From contig JAVJAP010000351.1 in NCBI GenBank assembly GCA_034770075.1, forward strand, positions 1 to 64,000: DNA of 64,000 nt. Reading direction: 5' to 3'. The stretch is from Aralia elata (taxonomy: Eukaryota; Streptophyta; Magnoliopsida; Apiales; Araliaceae). Shown in pieces: positions 29,651 to 39,763 of this stretch (within the stretch, counting starts at the first letter, position 1; each line of letters opens with the position of its first letter). The translations under genes were made by a program, and so were the position numbers. The notes under the pieces were generated by a model. The model was given only the letters and a program-made list of their open reading frames with translations, was not told the DNA's origin and ran no database searches.

Positions 29651-30408
29651 CCTTTTGATGCTAATCAAACTAGAACAAAGTAATAAGACTCATAATCATC
29701 TATTTGTTTGACAATTTGAACGAACGAATTAAACAATAAGAATGTCTCCCTAAATCATGACTTGTGTGAAATATACACATCATTTTGAACGCGATAATGA
29801 TGTGATTGCTCTTTTTGATGCTAATCAAACTAGAAGGAAGTAATAGGACTCTTAATCACCTCTTTCTTTGACTATTTGAAGGAACTAGTGAAACAATAAG
29901 AAGGTCTCCCTAAATCATGACTTGTGTGAGATGTACACATCGTTTTGAACGCGATGGTGATGGGATTGTTCCTTTTGATGCTAATCAAACTAGAACGAAG
30001 TAATAGGACTCCTCTACTCACCTAATTCTTTGACAATTTGAAGGAACTAATGAAACAAAAGGAAGGTCTCCCCGATCATTACTTGTGTGAGATGTACATA
30101 TCGTTTTGAACGCGATAGTGATGGGATTGCTCGTTTTGATGCTAATCAAACTAAAACGAAGTAATAGGACTCCTAATCATCTATTTGTTTGACAATTTAA
30201 AGGAACGAATGAAACAATAGGATGGTCTCCCTAAATCATGACTTGTGTGAGATGTTCACATCATTTTGAACGCGATAGTGATGAAATTGCTCATTTTGAT
30301 GCTAATCAAACTAAAACAAAGTAATAGCACTCCTCTACTCACCTCATTCTTTGAGAATTTGAAGGAACCCATGAGAGAAAAAGAAGGTCTTCCCGAATCA
30401 TGACTTGT

Positions 30409-30690
30409 TTTTTTTTTTTTTACTAAATTTGTTTGTGTATTAAAAATGTAAAAAAACTAAGGATATTACAATGAAGATTAGAACATAGACCTCTTGTCCC
30501 GAGAGGACTAAAACACCTAGAAAAACTAGGAAACCAATGCCTAACCTAATTAAAATATTCCTCACAACCCGAGGTTAGGCAAAGAAAACCAAGTAAAAAA
30601 ACACTATCTAAATTAGATAATGAAATTAAGCAACAACAAAGTAGGATCATAAGTAGAGAATTCGTTGTAACGTCCTAAAAAGGCTAATAG
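30409..30690 (-). mobile_element. Antisense LINE 3' end (truncated)
   Basis: The satellite stops inside a monomer at a T-run (about 30,408-30,420), which is the poly(A) tail of a minus-strand non-LTR element. Read on the minus strand, the sequence has the typical plant LINE 3' UTR style: the words CATTGTAATATCCTTAG and TTTTTAATACACAAAC come just before the A tail. Arms at 30,539-30,547 and 30,572-30,580 form a 9-bp stem-loop. No coding sequence is retained. The 5' boundary against the following plus-strand LINE lies between about 30,680 and 30,720 and is not sharp. Confidence 0.7.
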
Positions 30691-31053
30691 TCACACCAAA
30701 TAAGTCCGGAAACTGAGATCGACTGCTTTGAGTCACATACAGTACATTGTTGGCACGGGGGAAAAGGTAAGCCTCTGGTTTGACCCATGGCTGCTAGGCT
30801 CACCTATCAATCCGTCTGCCTAGTTGATACAAAATGCTGGGCTGCCATATTTGGCAACTGTGGCCGATATTTTGCGAAATTTGACTTGGCACCTTCCACA
30901 AAGTAACTTCCATGAGGTGATTATGTTGCGCAGAAGGTTTGATGGCCTACCTTTACCGACAGCTACTAATGACAGCATCAGATGGGATTCTCTGGATATC
31001 ACTGGTATCAAAGCCTCCAACATTTGGGACTCTATTAGAGGCCGGCAGCAGTG

Positions 31054-31671
31054 CAGGGCCGGCCCTGGCCCAGTGCGAACAGGGCGACCGCCCAGGGCCC
31101 AAAGTTGTAGGGGGCCCAAAATTAATTAACTTATGTATATATATGTATATATGTGTTTATATGTATAAAGTACTAATGGTCCGGTGGTAGAATGGTACCC
31201 TGTCATAGTACAAACCCAGGTTCAAATCTTAGCAGGTGCGTTTTATTTTGCTTTTCATTTCTTTTTCACTAACATAATTTTTCAGTGCTTAAATTCTAAA
31301 GAGAAAGCAAAAGAAATATCTTAATATGACAAATGACCAAACATATGGTTAATTTCACACAATGACCTTAAATATGACACAATATTAAATACAAAGGCAA
31401 CCTTATTATTTTTTTAATTTATGTTTTTTCAAAAACACTTTTACAATTATTGATATGAAACACTGTTTTAATTATGTTGTGAAAAAACTTTTGTCAAATC
31501 TTTATATTAAAAAAAAGTGTTTCATCTCAACATACTACAAACCCCGTTAAATTTAAAAAAATACAAAAGTATTAAAAAAAATTGGCTCGGGGGCGCTGCC
31601 CCCGAACCCCCGTCACTGGGCACACTCGAGAGATTTCGCCCCGGGCCTTCAGAAACCCCGGACCGGCCCTG
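31054..31671. mobile_element. Non-autonomous hAT transposon (618 bp) with 8-bp TSD
   Basis: The element begins CAGGGCCGGCCCTGG and ends GGACCGGCCCTG, so its terminal inverted repeats are CAGGGCCGGYCC. It is flanked by a perfect 8-bp duplication CAGCAGTG at 31,046-31,053 and 31,672-31,679. CAGGG ends with 8-bp duplications are the hallmark of the hAT superfamily. The ends are very GC-rich and the interior AT-rich. There is no transposase frame, so it would need a transposase in trans. It sits in the LINE ORF2, whose reading frame matches on both sides after removing one duplication. A tRNA-Gly-like stretch lies inside at 31,170-31,240. Confidence 0.93.
31170..31240 (+). pseudogene. tRNA-Gly(GCC)-like pseudogene inside the hAT element
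   Basis: A 71-nt stretch aligns end to end, without gaps, to the plant nuclear tRNA-Gly(GCC) pattern. It has an A-box-like GGTGGTAGAATGG, an anticodon arm CCTGTCATAG where the functional gene has GCC, and a B-box-like GGTTCAAATCT. Most differences are C-to-T or G-to-A changes, including in the acceptor stem, whose 5' strand GTACTAA no longer pairs well with its partner. The promoter boxes may still be recognisable, but a working tRNA is unlikely. The alignment is from memory of the tRNA-Gly sequence and needs a tRNAscan check. Confidence 0.72.
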
Positions 31672-32187
31672 CAGCAGTGTGTTGACTGGTACAAGATCCT
31701 ATGGAACAAGGTACATGTTCCTAGATATTCTTTCATACTTTGGCTAGGGCTACTGAGGAAAATCCCTACGAATGATATTACCATGCGCTATGCAGCTGGA
31801 CCAAGAATTGGATGCCCGTTATGTAATTTACACCCGGAAAGCTTTGACCATCTGTTTTTCAAGTGTGACTACTCGAGGAACATCTTTCTTACTGCTATGG
31901 AGATTGGCAACTGGCATAATTTTCCTCTGGACTGGACTACCCTTATTGACAGAATATTGAATTTCCAAGGTCGGAGTCTCACCAAGAATATTATTAGCCT
32001 AACTTTGGCTACGTCCTTTTATAAAGTTTGGGAGGCTAGGAACAAAAAGCTACATCAGAGTGTGCTTGTCCCTTCGACTGTTTTGGGTAGAGAAGTTGTC
32101 AATATAATTAAATCTAAATTATCACAGTCGGGTTCTTTCATTAAAGCTACGCATGCTGATCAATATTACTGCAATTGGATTCTGTAA

Positions 32188-33228
32188 TGCTGGTTTTGTA
32201 AGCGTGAGTCTGGGTTATGTTTTTTAGTTGCGGCCTGACTTGGGTGGCTGGTTCTTTGCTGGTTGTTTTTGGTGGGCTGGTTTTTTGCGTAGTGGTGGTC
32301 CTTTTGGCTTCTTCTGCTGTTGATGTGGAACCTTTTGGTGTTACTATGCTACTGGACTGCTGTTGGTTGTGTTGAGAATTGTTTTACTGTTTGATTTACT
32401 GATTTTGGCTGACTCGTTGATTGGTTGGTTTGCTCACAACCTGTTCCCCATCTGGTATTCTTGGGGTGACTCACGGTTTGGTGGTTTTTCTGTTGGCCCC
32501 TTGTTTGGTCTCTTGCTTTGGCGTATTGTGGTGATGGTTGGTATTGTCCGGGGGTCCAACTGGTCATGCCCAGCTCTCTTGGCCGACAGCTCCTGTTGGC
32601 CTCTGATCTGTCACTTGGTGATTCCTGGGCCGTTTCTTGTCGGTTTCTTGCCGGTTTCTTTTGGTCCCACCGGGTTGGGTTGTGCGTGGTCCTGCTGGTC
32701 TTGCTTGGGCCTTTTGGGTGCTAGTCTCCTTGTTTTAGAAATATTTTCCTCTGTCCTTTTTGAGTCCCAAGGACTGATTATGCTTTTGAGCTGCTCAGTA
32801 TGTGCTGTACCAGCGGTTTTGGGCTTGTGGTCCGATTCCGGTTTCTGCTGGTCTTGATTGCGAGTGGGCTCTTGTCATGGTTTGTTGCTTCCTTTTAAGT
32901 GTGGGGCTCTTTGGACTGATGCTTGTGGCTGCTCTTATTGGGCTGATGCTTGTGGTTGGTCCCCACGTGGGCTTGTGTTGCTGTTCCATCTAGGCTTTAT
33001 ATTAGTTGTTGCTTTTATCAATTCTATTGATATTGCCTGCTGTATTTTCTGAGTTTGTATTTGTAATTTTGGTAAATTGAAATGTAGTTTCCTGTATAGT
33101 TACCTCATCTATTGGACTTGTCAATAGATGAATTAACTATAGTCTGGGGTATGCCCCTTCGCCATTATAAGAATTGGCCATTTTTGGCGTTTTATACATT
33201 CAACAAACTTAGCAAAAAAAAATAAAAA
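32188..33228 (+). other. LINE 3' UTR
   Basis: This is a G/T-rich non-coding stretch directly after the ORF2 stop, ending in a short A-rich tail. Overlapping hydrophobic-looking frames arise from the T/G bias and resemble no family. Near the end, CATCTATTGGACTTGTCAATAGATG forms an inverted repeat (CATCTATTG/CAATAGATG, around 33,106-33,130) of the kind found in LINE 3' ends. Confidence 0.65.
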
Positions 33229-34421
33229 TACTACGTACGAAGCCCGCTTGTTAATATGCTACAACAAAGAATGGACCACAAGATAAGCATTAAATAGTCG
33301 TCCAAATCAGTTGCAGCACAAGGAAGGAAACAAATGACCAACAACCTTAAAACATAGCTCATCTGAAACATGTTGAATTAAAATAGGTGGGCCATGCAAG
33401 GTAGCACACGGAGCAACACAGTGGAAAACATCAGCTAGAGAGATATCTCCAGCATTCAAATTGAAGGGCCCCACATGTCTCCAAATCGGCAAATTTAAAC
33501 CCACAAAGTCAGACGCACATGGACCAAGACAGTGTGGGAGAAAAGCAGCAAAGCAGCGGGAAAGGGACAGCAGAGTGGAGGAAAGCCGGCCCGACTCCCG
33601 AAGCAAATAACAGCCCATAGTAGCTGTAGCAAATCCGTGACTGCACCAGCCAAAGAAAAACAAAAACGAGCAGCAAAATGCTGGCCCACCAGCCACTACA
33701 GCAATAGCGCAAGAAATCAGGTAGCTGAAAAGCACAACGAGCAGCCCGCATGTGAGCACACTGGCCCACCACACAATGAGCAAAAATGCATTCAGCATTT
33801 GGAAATTGAAAAAGGAATAATCGTGGGTCCTAGAGTAACAATTCAATATCAGCTTATCCCACAAACACATTTCCCAACCGGACAGACAACGTCAGCAGAC
33901 TACCGGCAAGACACCGACGAACCCACAAGACACCATAGCATCCGGCCAAACTCCGACGTAGACTCCCAAACAGGTGATGAAACAAATCCATCAGAAGCAA
34001 TAAACCATATGGAAGTCCAAACCATCCAACACAATCACATCCGAGCCAAAATAGCAAGAATGAAAATGAAGTATCATCTCAAATCGGTACCAGCAAGGAC
34101 TGATGACAAGAATGAGAGGACACCCAAAATCCAACCGGAATAAGACATCATCCGGCAAACCCACAACAGCAGTCAAGAAAAATCCCACAATACCATAGAA
34201 CGAAAAAACGCCTACCGTGGCTGGAATTGAAAAATGACGCTAGCAGGGAGACCTAGTTTGCCCCAAATCGACCGAAGCAAAACATGGCAACACAATCAAT
34301 CTAATCTAAGTTGAAGAAAAATAATAGGCACAAACTAGCTTAGATTGAAAACGAAAAAGACAGGGAAATCAGCAAATACAATCTAACAAATGAAATTAAC
34401 AATAAGAACAGGATAGACAGA
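33229..34421 (+). other. A/C-rich non-coding segment, presumed leader of the next LINE
   Basis: It lies between the A-rich tail of one LINE and the first ORF of the next. It is rich in A and C and contains an open frame of about 200 codons (33,532-34,143) with no recognisable domain. The simplest reading is the 5' UTR of the downstream LINE. Its reverse complement resembles the T/G-rich style of a LINE 3' UTR, so part of it could instead be an antisense LINE fragment. Confidence 0.4.
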
Positions 34422-35387
34422 TTGCAAAAACAAAAATCAGCAGCCCAGCATTCCAAAAGAGGAGCCGGTATTTGTGACCCTAATTTAAATCCAAATTTCA
34501 AATTGGTAAGTGGAGCCCTGGATATGGGGGTAGGGCCTCGTCAGATGGGTGGACCTTCTAAGTCTTGGTGTGATGTAGTCTCAAACTCGGCAGGGAAGAA
34601 TAAGCTGGCCTTGTCCTTCCATCCCCAATCTCTAGTGGACGGGAAAATTCTGGTTAAACCGCCAGTTAAAGTACACCAAAAAGGCAACCAGATTTGGTCA
34701 TCCAGCCTTGTAGGGTATTTCTTGCATTCTAAACTCCCATATAAAGAGGTTGAACCCATTGCTAGGCGCCTATGGGGGAATATGGGGTTATCTCAGGTTC
34801 TACTCCATGATAGGGGCCTCTACATTTTTAAGTTCAATTCTATTTCAGATAGAGATAATGTGCTAGCCTCAGGTCCGTGGCACTTCGCATCCAAAGCTAT
34901 TATTTTGAAGCCATAGAAGGAAGGATCAGAGTTTACTAAGGATGATTGCATGAAAATCCCTATTTGGGTTAAATTCTCCCAGGTCCCTCTCTCTTATTGG
35001 ACGTCGGAGGGTATCAGTTTTCTGGCGAGTGCCATTAGTAAACCACTGTTTGCTGATGAAATGACATCCAGGTTGGACCATGTGAATTTTGCTAGAGTAT
35101 GTGTAGAGGTGAATGCTGACTTCTCTTTTCCCTCTTCAATCAATGTGTCTGTGTTTGATGAAGATAAAACTGAAAACCTTGTGTTACCGGTTATGGTTGA
35201 ATATCAAAGTAAACCCCCTTCTTGCCCTGTGTGTAAGGTGTTTGGGCACTCCCCTCTTAAATGCCCTAAGGCGTCTTTCAAATGGGTACCAAAAGGAATG
35301 TCTGAGAAGGATTATGGTGATCATTATAAGGTGGATGAGGCTAGTCCTGAACCAAAGATTAGGCCTGAACATTCTGGGCAGGAGTAG
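34422..35387 (+). pseudogene. LINE ORF1 (DUF4283 + CCHC knuckle), N-terminal part
   Basis: This encodes the nucleic-acid-binding ORF1 protein of a plant LINE. A SWCDVVS start motif is followed by a DUF4283 domain (for example GYFLHSKLPYKEVEPIARRLWG and LASGPWHFASKAIILKP). An in-frame TAG at 34,914-34,916 interrupts it. The same frame continues with IPIWVKFSQVPLSYWTSEGI and a CX2CX4HX4C-type knuckle, CPVCKVFGHSPLKC. The protein is cut at about 35,388 by a long non-coding insertion, and the rest of ORF1 resumes near 39,312. ORF1 proteins bind the element RNA to form the retrotransposition particle; this copy is dead. Confidence 0.85.
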
Positions 35388-35692
35388 ATATAATATTTCG
35401 AACCCTAATAAGATTTGTATATGTAAATTATGTGTTTATTTAATGAAATTTCTTGTTCCGACTTTGTATTATGTGATTGTGTATTTTATTAAACAATTTG
35501 GTCAAATAAAAAAATTTCGCCAAGCAGTTGTGTCGTGCTTAATCGGACAAAATGATTTGTCGTGCTTCCGGCGAATTCACCGAGAAGTGTCTCGGCAAAT
35601 TATTTTTGTAAGTTGCTGTGTCGTGCTTGGAAATGACGAAGTGTTTTGTCGTGCTTTGGAGTTAATATAATATTATATTAACTGATTAGGGT

Positions 35693-36000
35693 TAGAACAA
35701 TAAACTGAAACAGAAACCCTAAGTTAAAAATCCTAATTGGTAATATTTATCCGAATTGTCTAATCGAAACCCTAATTATTGTATAAAAATCTTAATTGAT
35801 ATAATTAGATTCTAAATAATGAATCATAATATTAATTATGAATTATTAAGATTAAATTAAACCCTAATCGAAAGATTAAAACACTAATTATGAAATTGAA
35901 AACCCTAAACCCTAATTATGAAACTCTAATTCTAATTAGGTTATCTAAACCCTAATTTATGAAATGTAAAACCTTAATTATGATATATAACCCTAATTAA
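35693..36000. repeat. Degenerate telobox-rich stretch
   Basis: AAACCCTAA-like words recur many times in an A/T-rich context, including one tandem pair (AAACCCTAAACCCTAAT near 35,921). They are too irregular to be a telomere tract. Teloboxes are also promoter elements in plants. Confidence 0.5.
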
Positions 36001-36540
36001 GGTATTACTAAACCTAAATTAACATCATAAACATGATTAGTAAAAATCTAGGTTTAATTAGTAAGTAAATAAATCAAAAATCAAATTTTAAACCAATCAA
36101 AAGAAGATGAGAACACAAAATCAGATATTTATAAATATCTAGCTCAAGTAGTTGAATTATACCAGATCACAAGCAGCACAAGTTAAGTGGTTGGATATTT
36201 GTGGAGGCAAGAATGTGAGAAATTACCTAAAACCCTAAATTCTAAGTTGCTATAAATTGAACAACATGCTAGTCATTTAACCTACGAAATTACAAAACTT
36301 AAACACTTATAATCAAAGCCTAAACAACCCTCTGCAATCACAAGATCAGTAGCAAAGATCAGAGATCAAAAATTTGAAGAAAAAGGTGCATAAACCCTAA
36401 TTTGTTGCTAGATCTTTAAGCTTGAATTTGATGTTATGTTTTAGTGTTTAGAAATACTTATTAACATGTAATTAAGTGATCTGGGCGGTTAAATCACGTT
36501 TACATAACATCTAGATATGAAAATTAAGCCAAAATAACAA

Positions 36541-36991
36541 ACTGTTCTTGGCAGTCAAGAACAGTCTGACAAGCTACTTTGTCAGAGCTTTTGATCGGCT
36601 TAAAATGTTTGTTTGATGTGTTTTAAAGCATGAATCAATAGTATGCCATGTTAGCTTTAAGATCCGACTTATATAATGGTTAAATTATCTCTAGGCTGGA
36701 AGTTATGGATGGTCAAAACTCATTGACCGACCATGATAAACTGATTTCTGGGTAACCCAGAAATCATATGAATGTCTGACAGTTTGATGTCAGACTTTTG
36801 AACAACCCAGATCATGCCTAGATGATATTTAATATGTTGTTTCTTGTTTTAAACATGTTATTTGGTATGTAAACTACAATCTTGAAGTATCAAATTAAAC
36901 ACAATAATCAAACACAGAATCAAAGTTATTCATGGTCAAACTACGTTAACTGACCATGACTGACTGAGTTTCTGGATAACCCAGAAACTCA
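36541..36991. repeat. Cluster of short perfect inverted repeats
   Basis: At least six stem-loops occur within 450 bp: 36,541-36,565 (10-bp arms), 36,565-36,586 (8), 36,742-36,766 (12, one-base loop), 36,774-36,795 (8), 36,931-36,958 (8) and 36,965-36,991 (11). Two of them share the core TTTCTGG...CCAGAAA and are related. Together with the palindrome at 37,248 they form an unusual series in a non-coding element. Confidence 0.75.
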
Positions 36992-37247
36992 AGAACAGTT
37001 TGAATGGCTAGTTTGACCATCAAATTTAGAACATCAATTGATGTTGTTTGAGATGAAATTTAACATGTCGTTGTACACTGCCATGTTGGCTATAACAACA
37101 AACAAAAATCAAACACAAACAATGTACGAGCTGAGATTAATTTGAGGTTAAAAGTCACTGTTGGACATTGACCAAGTGTTCTTCATGAAAAACACCTTTA
37201 ACGACGAAATTCATAACCAAACCCAGAAACCTATGAACACATGCAGA

Positions 37248-37273
37248 CCGTCGCTAAAGCCCTTTAGCGACGG
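37248..37273. repeat. 26-bp near-perfect palindrome CCGTCGCTAAAG...
   Basis: Two 12-bp arms (CCGTCGCTAAAG and CTTTAGCGACGG) are separated by two bases. It marks the boundary to the A/T-rich block. TTAGCGACGG words are common near ends of some plant DNA transposons, so it may be a buried terminus, but no partner end was found. Confidence 0.8.
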
Positions 37274-38030
37274 ATTTTTAATAAAAATAAAATAAAAATT
37301 AATTATATAAATTATAAAATAATAAATAAATATTAATAATTAATAATTATATTCGAAAATTCATTTTTAATTATAAAAATTTATTTTTAATATTTTTATA
37401 TATTTCTGAATTATTATTTAATTTAATTAAATAATAATATAAATGATATTAAATCATTCAATAATTATATTAATGATTTAAAAATGATAATTAATTATTA
37501 TATATAATAATTAAATAAAATATTAAATATTTAAATATTATAAATGACAAATAAATTATTTAAATAATATATTAAGTATTTAAAAATTACTTTAAATGAT
37601 AATTAAATCATTTAAATATTAAATTAAGTTTTGAAAATTATTATAAGTAATAATTAAATTATTATAATGATAAAATAAATTCTAAAAAATATTATTAATG
37701 ATAAAATAAATCATTTAAATAATATTTTATCTTTCTAAAAATATTATAAATGATAAATAAATCATTGAAACAATATTTTAGGTATCTAAAAATATTCTAA
37801 ATGACAAATAAATTATTTAGATTACATATTAAATGTTTTAAAATTATTCTAATTAATAATTAAATCATTTAAATATATCCCTAAGCTTGTAAAATTATTT
37901 AAAAATACTTCCAAGCTTATAAAAATTATTTAAAAATAATATTAAGCTTCTAAAAGTATTATAAATAATAATTAAATTATTTAGACTAATACTTAAGCTT
38001 CCAAATGAAATTTTATCAAATAATCTATGT
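37274..38030. other. A/T-rich block
   Basis: About 750 bp consist almost only of A and T, with repeated words such as AAATAATTAAATCATTTAAATA and ATAAATGATAAATAAATCATT. There are no open frames. It could act as a matrix-attachment-like or replication-prone region, which is speculation from composition only. Confidence 0.6.
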
Positions 38031-39311
38031 GTTTAGCCATTAAGGACGCGACCCAGATACCGAATCAACGTCGAACCTTAATAAAACTTGTCTAGATTAG
38101 CGTAATACATGTTTATATAAGTACTAACACTTATTATTGGTGTACGTAGATTACGTACGTTGACCAACTGTCTTAAATTAAAACGAACTACGCTAAGGCA
38201 AGTGTCCTAACTTTTCTCAACTTATATTAAGCAATTCGTTTATGTCTTGCTATCAATTATTGTGAAGTTATTGCTACTTGTTCAGCATAACTTAATAAAT
38301 GAAATCATTTATTGATTATTTGAGCTTAAATTTATTGTGTCAAGCCAAATTGTTTTGGTATGATATCTATACTGAGTAAAAGGGACACCGTGGATGGAAG
38401 GTGGTCCGACAAACCTTCAAATAAGGTTTAAATTGGCAATTAAATGAATTGACCAAAATTGCCAATTAACTTAAATTGACCAAAATGTGGTAGGATGATA
38501 TGCATACTCCTAGGATATTGGTGAGGCTGATCACCTACCAGATATATGAACTCAAAAGGTTCTAAGTCATTGAAGACTGACAGAACAAATTGAAATATAT
38601 GGTTCTGGTACAGAACCCTCAGTATCAATTATACATCACCTGACATCTTTCAAATCAAACACACTATGTTTACATTTTTAAATGAACTTGCTGAGCATTT
38701 GTAGCTCATTCTTGCGCATATCTTCTTTTGCAGCTTTAAATGATATCCCTAGCACTTCTAGGACAAATAAAGGAAAAGGGCATGCTTTCTAGTTTTATTA
38801 ACTGCTTTTGAATAATCTAAGTCTTTTAAAGGCTTTTGTTGTAATAACTTTGTACTGGGAACAATGTAATCGAACCAAATGATATATAATATATTATGGT
38901 CCTTTATTTCATCGATTGCGTTATACTCTGATCTTTATTTTATTTAGCATAGTTGTACTAAGTTAGATACAGTATCTATACGAACTATACATCTGAATGA
39001 GGGTATTTAAATGATGTTGAAAGTCCTATAAGCTCTGGGGTTACACTTAATGAGCGCCGGTAAGGTGCCATCTTTACCGGAATGCGCCCCTCAGTTCTAT
39101 GGACAATCTTATCATTAATACTGTGAATGTCAGATAGATAGGGAATATAAATATGAAAGAGGTATTCATTAGATATGAATCTATACATCCAAATGAGGGT
39201 ATCCAAACACAGACAACGTTCTAGCCGGAACTAGTACCTGTTATGGGATACTGTGAACTTTGGATAGATAGAAGTCATATTTTATTAAATATTTATAATT
39301 GTATAGTTTCA

Positions 39312-39706
39312 CGTGAGCACCAGATCTGCTACAAGGGAGTGTAGAGATTTGGGGGCGTCACAACAGAGGCTGGAGAAGCTTGTTGATAATCCTGTAGATG
39401 TGGATCACTATTGGATAACTATTCATAGAGGTGCTAAATCCCAATCAAAGGGTACTGTTGGCCAATCATCCAGTGTGATGGCTGTCAATCCTTTTTCCCC
39501 GATTGGTCAGGATAATGATGTTACGGAGGGGGGGGGGGTTCTCTGACTATGAATCCCCAACTGCTACTAATCCGCTTGTGGAGAGGCTCAAAGTGGTGGA
39601 TGTAAAGGAGGGTAAAGACCTGAAACAAAAATCTAGGGTGGATAAGGACTCTCCCCAGGCTGCCAAGAGAAGGAATAAGGGTAAGGGTAGGAAGTCTCCC
39701 CATTGA
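39312..39706 (+). pseudogene. LINE ORF1 C-terminal part, frameshifted
   Basis: After the insertion the LINE ORF1 tail resumes (STRSATRECRDLGASQQRLE...). It changes frame at a run of ten or more G (about 39,526-39,538) and continues in the new frame to a basic C-terminus (AAKRRNKGKGRKSP) with a TGA at 39,704-39,706. The basic tail is typical of RNA-binding LINE ORF1 proteins. Homopolymer slippage, real or technical, explains the frame change. Confidence 0.7.
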
Positions 39707-39712
39707 GTAATT

Positions 39713-39763
39713 ATGTTTGTCTCCTATAATATTAGAGGGTTAAATAAAAAGCCTAAGCATGCT
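39713..39763 (+). pseudogene. LINE ORF2 start (endonuclease N-terminus), truncated
   Basis: An ATG at 39,713 opens MFVSYNIRGLNKKPKHA, the characteristic start of the plant LINE AP-type endonuclease (normally SWNIRGLN). It follows ORF1 by a few bases, the normal layout. After 17 codons the sequence switches to a copia fragment, so the rest of ORF2 is lost at this breakpoint. Confidence 0.75.

Larger units (their letters stand above)
1..30408. repeat. Satellite DNA array, ~161-bp monomer
   Basis: A head-to-tail tandem array fills the first 30.4 kb. Successive copies of the same word (for example GCTAATCAAACTAGAACGAA) start at 3541, 3703, 3864 and 4024, which gives a period of 160-162 bp and roughly 190 monomers. 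Each monomer contains a block near GACTTGTGTGAGATGTACAC (with a short TGTGT/ACACA dyad), then GAACGCGATAGTGATGAGAT, then a T-rich block and CTTTGACAATTTGAAGGAA. Clean monomers differ at few positions. Short open frames on the minus strand repeat the monomer in translation and are not genes. A monomer near nucleosome length in a homogeneous array is typical of centromeric or pericentromeric plant satellites, but that function is inferred only. I do not recognise the family. Confidence 0.97.
30749..32187 (+). pseudogene. LINE ORF2 C-terminus (zf-RVT domain), interrupted
   Basis: The frame opens with the conserved VGTGEKVSLWFDPWL stretch that lies just before the zinc-binding reverse transcriptase domain of plant LINE ORF2. 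An in-frame TAG at 30,821-30,823 breaks it, and it then runs open to 31,053. The hAT element follows. After the second target duplication the same protein resumes (CVDWYKILWNKVHVPRYSF) and reaches its natural stop at 32,185-32,187. The zf-RVT signature GCPLCNLHPESFDHLFFKC (CX2C...HX4C) is intact. In an active element this region would help bind RNA during target-primed reverse transcription. Here it is a relic, with one stop, one transposon insertion and no polymerase domain. Confidence 0.85.
30700..33228 (+). mobile_element. 5'-truncated LINE (L1-like), plus strand, split by a hAT element
   Basis: This is the last part of a plant LINE. It contains the C-terminal zf-RVT part of ORF2, then a G/T-rich 3' UTR of about 1 kb and a short A-rich tail (about 33,213-33,228). 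Most of ORF2 and all of ORF1 are missing on the left, as expected for incomplete reverse transcription. It stands head-to-head with the antisense LINE tail at the satellite edge and is cut by the 618-bp hAT element at 31,054-31,671. Confidence 0.8.
35389..39311. mobile_element. Non-coding LTR-like insertion inside LINE ORF1
   Basis: About 3.9 kb without coding potential separates two parts of one LINE ORF1. The left end (TATAATATTTCGAACCCTAA) resembles a decayed LTR start and the right end a decayed LTR end. The word CTTGCTGAGCA at 38,687-38,697 also occurs, inverted, in the solo LTR at 56,746-60,206, suggesting related LTR families. Inside are a 22-bp perfect palindrome (35,661-35,682), degenerate teloboxes, a cluster of hairpins (36,541-37,273), an almost pure A/T stretch, and a partly duplicated module near 38,990/39,180. 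I could not find a convincing target duplication, so the ends are approximate and the class uncertain. Confidence 0.55.

Noticed and set aside
11636..30350. Short minus-strand open frames in the satellite
   Set aside because: They are translations of the tandem monomer itself; the 480-bp trimer keeps frame by chance. No codon bias or domain.
1..30408. CRISPR-like array
   Set aside because: Repeats are 161 bp and contiguous, with no unique spacers, in a eukaryotic genome.
31170..31240. Functional tRNA gene
   Set aside because: The acceptor stem no longer pairs well and the anticodon has changed; treated as a pseudogene.
31582..31680. Alternative start of the zf-RVT protein in the hAT 3' end
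   Set aside because: The upstream codons come from the transposon end; real LINE coding resumes only at the target duplication.
30749..33228. Twin-primed single LINE with 5' inversion
   Set aside because: The plus-strand LINE has its own 3' UTR and A tail, different from the antisense tail, so two separate elements are more likely.
33532..34143. 203-codon plus-strand frame and its antisense hydrophobic frame
   Set aside because: Composition-driven, no domain, in a LINE non-coding segment.
35693..36000. Interstitial telomere tract
   Set aside because: AAACCCTAA words are irregularly spaced and mostly single; no tandem TTTAGGG run beyond two units.
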